Assembly: GCF_900236475.1 (NCBI RefSeq)
Contig: NZ_LT963352.1
Coordinates: forward strand, 7,659,001-7,723,000
Direction: 5' to 3'
DNA from: Streptomyces chartreusis NRRL 3882
GTDB lineage: Bacteria; Actinomycetota; Actinomycetes; Streptomycetales; Streptomycetaceae
Length of the DNA stretch: 64,000 bases
Shown here: piece by piece, positions 59,839 through 64,000 of the stretch
Position numbering within the stretch: the first letter of the stretch is position 1
Layout of the letters: the number at the start of each line of letters is the position of its first letter
Program-made: the position numbers and the translations under genes
The notes under the pieces: model-generated
Told to the model about the DNA's origin: nothing
Database searches by the model: none
The model's input: only the letters and a program-made list of their open reading frames with translations

Positions 59839-61224
59839 TCACGCACCGTGCCAAACGGTCGTGATGTTGCAGAACTCCCGGATTCCGTGCCCGGACAGCT
59901 CACGCCCGTACCCGGACCGCTTCACTCCGCCGAACGGGAACGCCGGATGGGAGGCCGTCATGCCGTTGAAGTACACACCGCCCGCCTCCAGGTCCCGGAC
60001 GAACCGGTCCACCTCGGCCTCGTCCCGCGTCCACACGTTCGAACTCAGTCCGAACGGCGAGTCGTTCGCGATCAGCACGGCCTCGTCCAGGTCGGCCGCC
60101 CGGTACAGCGTGGCGACGGGCCCGAACGCCTCCTCCCGGTGGATGCGCATCTCCCGGGTGATGCCGGCGAGGATGGTCGGCGTGTAGTACCAGCCGGGCC
60201 CGTCGGGCCGTTCGCCACCGCACAGCACCTCGGCACCGCTGCGCACCGCGTCGTCGACCAGCTCCTCCAGATCGCGCAGTCCCTGCTCGCTGGAGAGCGG
60301 CCCGACCTCGGTGTCCTCGGACAGGGGGTCGCCGACCGTGAGCGCCTTCATGCCCTCGGCGAAGCGCTCGGCGAAGGCGTCGTAGACGTCCGTGTGAACG
60401 ATGAACCGCTTCGCGGCGATGCAGGACTGCCCGGTGTTCTGTACGCGTGCGGTCACTGCGACCTTCGCGGCCCGGTCGATGTCGGCGGAGGGCATGACGA
60501 CGAACGGGTCGCTGCCGCCCAGCTCCAGCACCGTCTTCTTGACCATCTCGCCGGCGGTCGAGGCGACCGCGCGGCCCGCGGGCTCGCTGCCGGTGAGGGT
60601 GGCCGCCTTGACGCGCTCGTCGCGCAGGATCTCGTCCACCGCGGCGGAGCCGATCAGCAGGGTCTGGAAGCAGCCCTCGGTGAAGCCGGCCCGGTGGAAC
60701 AGGTCCTCCAGGTAGAGGGCGGTCTGCGGGACGTTCGAGGAGTGCTTGAGCAGGCCCACGTTCCCCGCCATCAGGGCGGGCGCGGCGAAGCGGACCACCT
60801 GCCACAGCGGGAAGTTCCACGGCATGACCGCCAGCACCGGGCCCATCGGCCGGTAGCGCACCCGCACGCGCGAGGCGCCCGAGTCCTTCACGTCGGTGTC
60901 GGCGGGCTCCTCGTCGGCGAGCAGTTCCTCGGCGTGGTCGGCGTACCAGCGCATCGCCTTGGCGCACTTCGCGGCCTCGGCCCGGGCCTGCTGGATCGGC
61001 TTGCCCATCTCGGTGGTCATCACGCGGGCGATGTCCCGCTGGTCCTCGTCGAGGAGGTCGGCGGCCTTCCTCATCAGCCGGGCGCGCTCGTCGAACGTGG
61101 TCGTCCGGTACGTGCGGAACGTGGCCTCCGCGAGCTGGAGCCGGCGCTCGATCTCCTCCTCGCCCATGGCCTCGTACGTCTTGAGCGTCTCGCCGTTCGC
61201 CGGGTTCACCGTTGCGATGGGCAT
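59839..61224 (-). CDS. NAD(P)-dependent aldehyde dehydrogenase, succinate-semialdehyde type
   Basis: A 461-residue ALDH with VMPWNFPLWQVVRFAAPALMAGN, the catalytic Glu in VLELGGSDPFVV (about 232) and the catalytic Cys in VQNTGQSCIAAKR (about 266). Similar actinobacterial proteins are annotated as NADP-dependent succinate-semialdehyde dehydrogenases, which feed GABA carbon into the TCA cycle. GGGAGG lies 6 nt before the ATG. No GABA aminotransferase gene is near, so the exact substrate is uncertain. Confidence 0.9.
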   Translation of the reverse strand: MPIATVNPANGETLKTYEAMGEEEIERRLQLAEATFRTYRTTTFDERARLMRKAADLLDEDQRDIARVMTTEMGKPIQQARAEAAKCAKAMRWYADHAEELLADEEPADTDVKDSGASRVRVRYRPMGPVLAVMPWNFPLWQVVRFAAPALMAGNVGLLKHSSNVPQTALYLEDLFHRAGFTEGCFQTLLIGSAAVDEILRDERVKAATLTGSEPAGRAVASTAGEMVKKTVLELGGSDPFVVMPSADIDRAAKVAVTARVQNTGQSCIAAKRFIVHTDVYDAFAERFAEGMKALTVGDPLSEDTEVGPLSSEQGLRDLEELVDDAVRSGAEVLCGGERPDGPGWYYTPTILAGITREMRIHREEAFGPVATLYRAADLDEAVLIANDSPFGLSSNVWTRDEAEVDRFVRDLEAGGVYFNGMTASHPAFPFGGVKRSGYGRELSGHGIREFCNITTVWHGA

Positions 61225-61300
61225 GGCTGACCTCCCTCGGAGCGGGCTGTAGTCCGACCTTCCCGCGTGGCGGAGGGGACCGCAACGCGGGAGCGTCTCC

Positions 61301-61759
61301 TCAGGGCGAGTGCTCCGCCAGGCGGTCGAGAAACGCCGCCTGAGCCTTGACGATCACCTCGCGGCCCCGGTCGAGCCCGAACCACGCCACCCGGTCCAGC
61401 TCGGGGAACTCCTGGAGCCGCCCCGATCTCGGAGGCCACTCCATCCGGAAGGTGCCGGGCGCGATCGTCGCCGGGTCGAGGTCCGCCTCGACCGCCCAGG
61501 CCGTGACGATCTTGCCGCCTGTCTGCCGGACCTCGCCCAGGGCGAGGGCCTCGCCGTCGGGCGGCGGCAGCCCCAGTTCCTCCTCGAACTCGCGGCGGGC
61601 GGCGGCCCAGGCGGACTCGTCGGGCTCGTACTCGCCCTTGGGGATGGTCCACGCCCCGGCGTCGCGCCGGGCGAAGAACGGGCCGCCCATGTGTCCGAGC
61701 AGCACTTCGAGGCCGTCGTCGGTGTGGTGGAAGAGCAGCAGGCCGGCACTGCGCTTCAC
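61301..61759 (-). CDS. Nudix hydrolase
   Basis: A 152-residue Nudix protein with the complete box: Gly in KGEYEPDESAWAAARREFEE followed by ELGL (about 41-64). It begins KRSAGLLLFHHTDDGLEVLLGHMGGPFF. It cleaves a nucleoside diphosphate derivative, perhaps a damaged nucleotide. GTG at 61759 overlaps the DNA ligase stop as GTGA and uses a ribosome site GGAGG inside the ligase gene, so the two are coupled, which suggests a shared DNA repair role. Confidence 0.9.
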   Translation of the reverse strand: MKRSAGLLLFHHTDDGLEVLLGHMGGPFFARRDAGAWTIPKGEYEPDESAWAAARREFEEELGLPPPDGEALALGEVRQTGGKIVTAWAVEADLDPATIAPGTFRMEWPPRSGRLQEFPELDRVAWFGLDRGREVIVKAQAAFLDRLAEHSP

Positions 61760-63294
61760 GGGCTCACCTCCGGATGCGCGGCCAGCAGCGTCTCCACCGT
61801 GTCGGCGTCCTCGGGGCGCTTGTCCTCCCGGTAGCGGACCACGCGGGCGAAGCGCAGGGTGACCCCGGCCGGGTAGCGGGTGGAGCGCTGGAGGCCGTCG
61901 TAGGCGATCTCGACGACGAGTTCCGGGCGTACGGTCACGACGTAGCCGTTGTCGTCGACGGCGAGCTGCCGGAGCCGTTCGGTCTGCCAGGTCAGCATCG
62001 CGTCGGTCATGCCCTTGAAGGTCTTGCCGAGCATGGCGAGGCCGCCGTCGGCGGTGCGGGCGCCCAGGTGGAGGTTGGAGAGCTTGCCGGTGCGGCGGCC
62101 GTGTCCCCACTCGGCGGCCAGGACGACCAGGTCGAGGGTGTGGACGGGCTTGACCTTCAGCCAGGACGCGCCGCGCCGGCCCGCGCTGTAGGGGGCGTCC
62201 AGCGCCTTGGCGACGACGCCCTCGTGGCCGCGCTTCAGGGTCTCGGCGAGAAACTCCTCCGCCGTGTGCAGACCGTCCGGGCCGGACACCGTCGTGCGGC
62301 GTACCCGCATCGGCTCGGGGACCAGCCGGGCCAGCTCCGCGTGCCGCTCGGCGAACGGCAGGTCCAGCAGGTCACGGCCGTCGACGGACAGCGCGTCGAA
62401 GAAGACGGGGGAGACCGGCACCGCGCGTGCCGCCGTCGCCACGTCCGTGCGCGAGCCGACGCGACCGGCGATCTCCTGGAACGAGCGGGGGCGCCCGCCC
62501 TCGTCGAAGGAGATCACCTCGCCGTCGAGGATGAACCGCTCGCCCCGCAGTTCCAGCGCGGCGGCGGTCACTTCGGGCAGCCGGTCGGTGATGTCGTCGA
62601 GGGTGCGGGTGTAGAGCCGTACCGCGTCGCCGTCCCGGTGCACCTGGACGCGGATGCCGTCCAGCTTCTCCTCGACCGCGCAGGCGCCGAGCTTGTCCAC
62701 CGCCTCGGCGACCGAGGAGGCACTGTGCGCCAGCATCGGCCAGACCGGGCGGCCCACGGTGAGACGGAAGCGGTCCAGGGCGGCCGGGCCGTCCGCGAGC
62801 AGCGCCTCGGCCACCGTCTGGAGGGAGCCCGCGAGCATCACGGCCCGCCGTACGTCCGCCGGAGGCGCCCCGGTCGCCTGGGCCAGTCCCTCGACCGCGA
62901 CGGCGTCCAGCGCGCCCTGCCGTACCTCGCCGGTGAGCAGCCCGATCAGGAACCGCTGCTCCTCCTCGGTTGCCGCGCCCATCAACTCCCCGACCAGCCG
63001 GGCCCGTTCCGCCTGGGAGCCGGGCCCGGAGACCTTGGCGAGCTCCGACAGCCGGGCGTCCACCTCCCGCACGGTCAGTCCCGGCTCGGCGGCGGGGGCG
63101 ACCGGGCGGCTCAGCACCTTCCAGCCGACGCCGATCCGGCCCTGCGGCAGCCGGCCCGCCAGATACGGGATGACGATCGGCACGTCGTCCGCCTCCGCGC
63201 CCCGGAAGAGCTCCGCGAGCAGGGCCGTCTTCCGGGACCGCGCCGAGGTGGCGGCGACCTCCTGGGACACTCGGGCCAGCCGGTGCAGCAGCAT
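61756..63294 (-). CDS. ATP-dependent DNA ligase (LigB type)
   Basis: A 512-residue ligase. The N-terminal DNA-binding region (1-200) precedes the adenylation motif EEKLDGIRVQVHRDG with the active Lys (about 209), RFILDGEVIS (motif III), VFFDALSVDG, EGVVAKALDAPYSAGRRG and WLKVKP (motifs IV-V). It resembles mycobacterial LigB and the S. coelicolor homologue of 512 residues. It is an accessory ligase; the essential NAD-dependent one is elsewhere. The end overlaps the Nudix start by 4 bp. Confidence 0.93.
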   Translation of the reverse strand: MLLHRLARVSQEVAATSARSRKTALLAELFRGAEADDVPIVIPYLAGRLPQGRIGVGWKVLSRPVAPAAEPGLTVREVDARLSELAKVSGPGSQAERARLVGELMGAATEEEQRFLIGLLTGEVRQGALDAVAVEGLAQATGAPPADVRRAVMLAGSLQTVAEALLADGPAALDRFRLTVGRPVWPMLAHSASSVAEAVDKLGACAVEEKLDGIRVQVHRDGDAVRLYTRTLDDITDRLPEVTAAALELRGERFILDGEVISFDEGGRPRSFQEIAGRVGSRTDVATAARAVPVSPVFFDALSVDGRDLLDLPFAERHAELARLVPEPMRVRRTTVSGPDGLHTAEEFLAETLKRGHEGVVAKALDAPYSAGRRGASWLKVKPVHTLDLVVLAAEWGHGRRTGKLSNLHLGARTADGGLAMLGKTFKGMTDAMLTWQTERLRQLAVDDNGYVVTVRPELVVEIAYDGLQRSTRYPAGVTLRFARVVRYREDKRPEDADTVETLLAAHPEVSP

Positions 63295-63366
63295 GCAGCC
63301 ATGGTGCACCGGAGGCGGCGCCTCTACACCCGGACGGCCCGGCGCGGTGACTTTCGAGGAGAGCCT

Positions 63367-64000
63367 TCAGACGGCGTCCAGGTCCGCCATCAGCAGATCC
63401 CCGACGATCGCCGACGCCGCCCGGTACCCGCCGCTCGCCGCGTGCACGACCTGCTCGGCGAAGCCGATCGCGTTGCCCGCGGCCCACACGCCCGGCACGG
63501 TCGTCAGACCGTTCCCGTCCACCACCGGGTACGCGCCGAACGGCGTCTCGTGCAGTTCGGCGCCGAGCCGCTCCAGCAGGCCGGTCTGCGGGACGGGCCG
63601 CGGTCCGACGAAGAGCACCGAGCGGGCGTGTGCCGTGCCGTCGGCGAGCCGGACACCGGTGAGCCGGTCCTCCTCGACCACCAGGCCCGCGACCTCGCCG
63701 GGCACCACGTCCACCCCGGCCGCGGCGAGCCGGCGCAGGTCCTGGTCGGACAGCTCCTCCTCGGCGACCGTGTGCAGGAAGAACCGCACGTCCTTCGACC
63801 ACTGGGACACGATCAGCGCCTGGTGCACGCTCGCCGGGCTCGACGCCAGCACCCCGAAGGGCTGGTCGCGCACCTCCCAGCCGTGGCAGAACGGGCAGTG
63901 CAGCACGTCCCGGCCGAACCGCTCGGCGACCCCGGGGACCGCCGGCAGCTCGTCCTTCAGCCCGGTCGCGATCACCAGCCGCCGGGCCCGCACGGTCCGC
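63367..64000 (-). CDS. TrxB-like FAD/NAD(P)-dependent oxidoreductase, partial
   Basis: The last 211 residues of a thioredoxin-reductase-like flavoprotein; the 5' end lies beyond the window. Visible features are ARRLVIATGLKDELPAVPGV, the redox motif CPFC in VLHCPFCHGWEVRDQPFGVL, and the C-terminal FAD motif TTVPGVWAAGNAIGFAEQVV. The CxxC followed by HGWE is typical of TrxB-like proteins that reduce small disulfides or act with other partners, rather than the main TrxB. It ends 72 bp before the DNA ligase start on the same strand. Confidence 0.88.
   Translation of the reverse strand, partial: RTVRARRLVIATGLKDELPAVPGVAERFGRDVLHCPFCHGWEVRDQPFGVLASSPASVHQALIVSQWSKDVRFFLHTVAEEELSDQDLRRLAAAGVDVVPGEVAGLVVEEDRLTGVRLADGTAHARSVLFVGPRPVPQTGLLERLGAELHETPFGAYPVVDGNGLTTVPGVWAAGNAIGFAEQVVHAASGGYRAASAIVGDLLMADLDAV

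Overview
The window is a stretch of a Streptomyces (or very close actinomycete) chromosome. GC content is very high and third codon positions are nearly all G or C. GTG and TTG starts are frequent. Families typical of the genus are present: DUF397 with an XRE partner, SpoIIE-type phosphatases, DUF6328, DUF6777, MurT/GatD and a CYP158-type P450. The order purB ... bio ... ure ... rocD ... pfkA ... murT/gatD ... DNA ligase recalls the S. coelicolor SCO1202-SCO1255 neighbourhood; this is from memory and was not searched. No rRNA, tRNA, insertion sequence, prophage or CRISPR array is visible.

Layout. 1-5,000: end of mug, purB, an SGNH hydrolase and two translationally coupled CNNM/CBS membrane proteins. 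5,100-8,800: a self-contained module of an MBL-fold hydrolase, divergent AtzG-like and AtzE-like amidase genes, and a TetR regulator. Three related 25-bp inverted repeats sit in its promoters. 8,800-13,200: an F420-type luciferase-like oxidoreductase and an ABC exporter. 13,280-13,970: a ribbon-helix-helix/Fic-like toxin-antitoxin pair with a palindromic operator and a dispersed palindromic repeat inside the antitoxin gene. 14,000-16,600: methyltransferase, EEP-family hydrolase and class A beta-lactamase. 16,660-21,130: biotin genes bioB-bioA-bioD divergent from bioF. 21,200-25,200: DUF397/XRE/anti-sigma-like ATPase set, LysR-LysE pair and DUF6328. 25,230-26,000: a secreted NlpC/P60 protein behind a ydaO-type (c-di-AMP) riboswitch. 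26,300-27,260: a ClpP paralogue that has lost its catalytic serine. 27,260-27,880: decayed sequence. 27,880-32,870: an orphan Phd-type antitoxin and ureABCFGD.

32,880-39,270: NAD-dependent epimerase-like protein, acyltransferase, an RpiB-like protein and two PAS/SpoIIE phosphatases. 39,450-42,260: ddaH-rocD (arginine/ornithine catabolism) with an Lrp regulator. 42,370-46,440: an operon of LytTR regulator, small membrane protein, sodium/solute symporter and LytS kinase. 46,440-49,830: membrane Ser/Thr kinase and a PASTA/DUF6777 lipoprotein. 49,950-54,980: CtaG, 6-phosphofructokinase, GatD/MurT (peptidoglycan amidation) and peptide deformylase. 55,080-57,130: a TetR regulator divergent from an acyl-CoA dehydrogenase, sharing a triple half-site operator. 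57,150-58,750: a frameshifted lipoprotein pseudogene and a CYP158A2-like P450 whose heme-ligating cysteine is alanine. 58,900-64,000: TenA-like protein, DUF6213-like protein, aldehyde dehydrogenase, Nudix hydrolase coupled to an ATP-dependent DNA ligase, and a partial TrxB-like flavoprotein.

Most genes are core metabolism or housekeeping. The points that stand out are the amidase/MBL/TetR regulon, the two enzymes with lost catalytic residues (P450 and ClpP), the degenerate Fic pair, and the LytSR-transporter operon.
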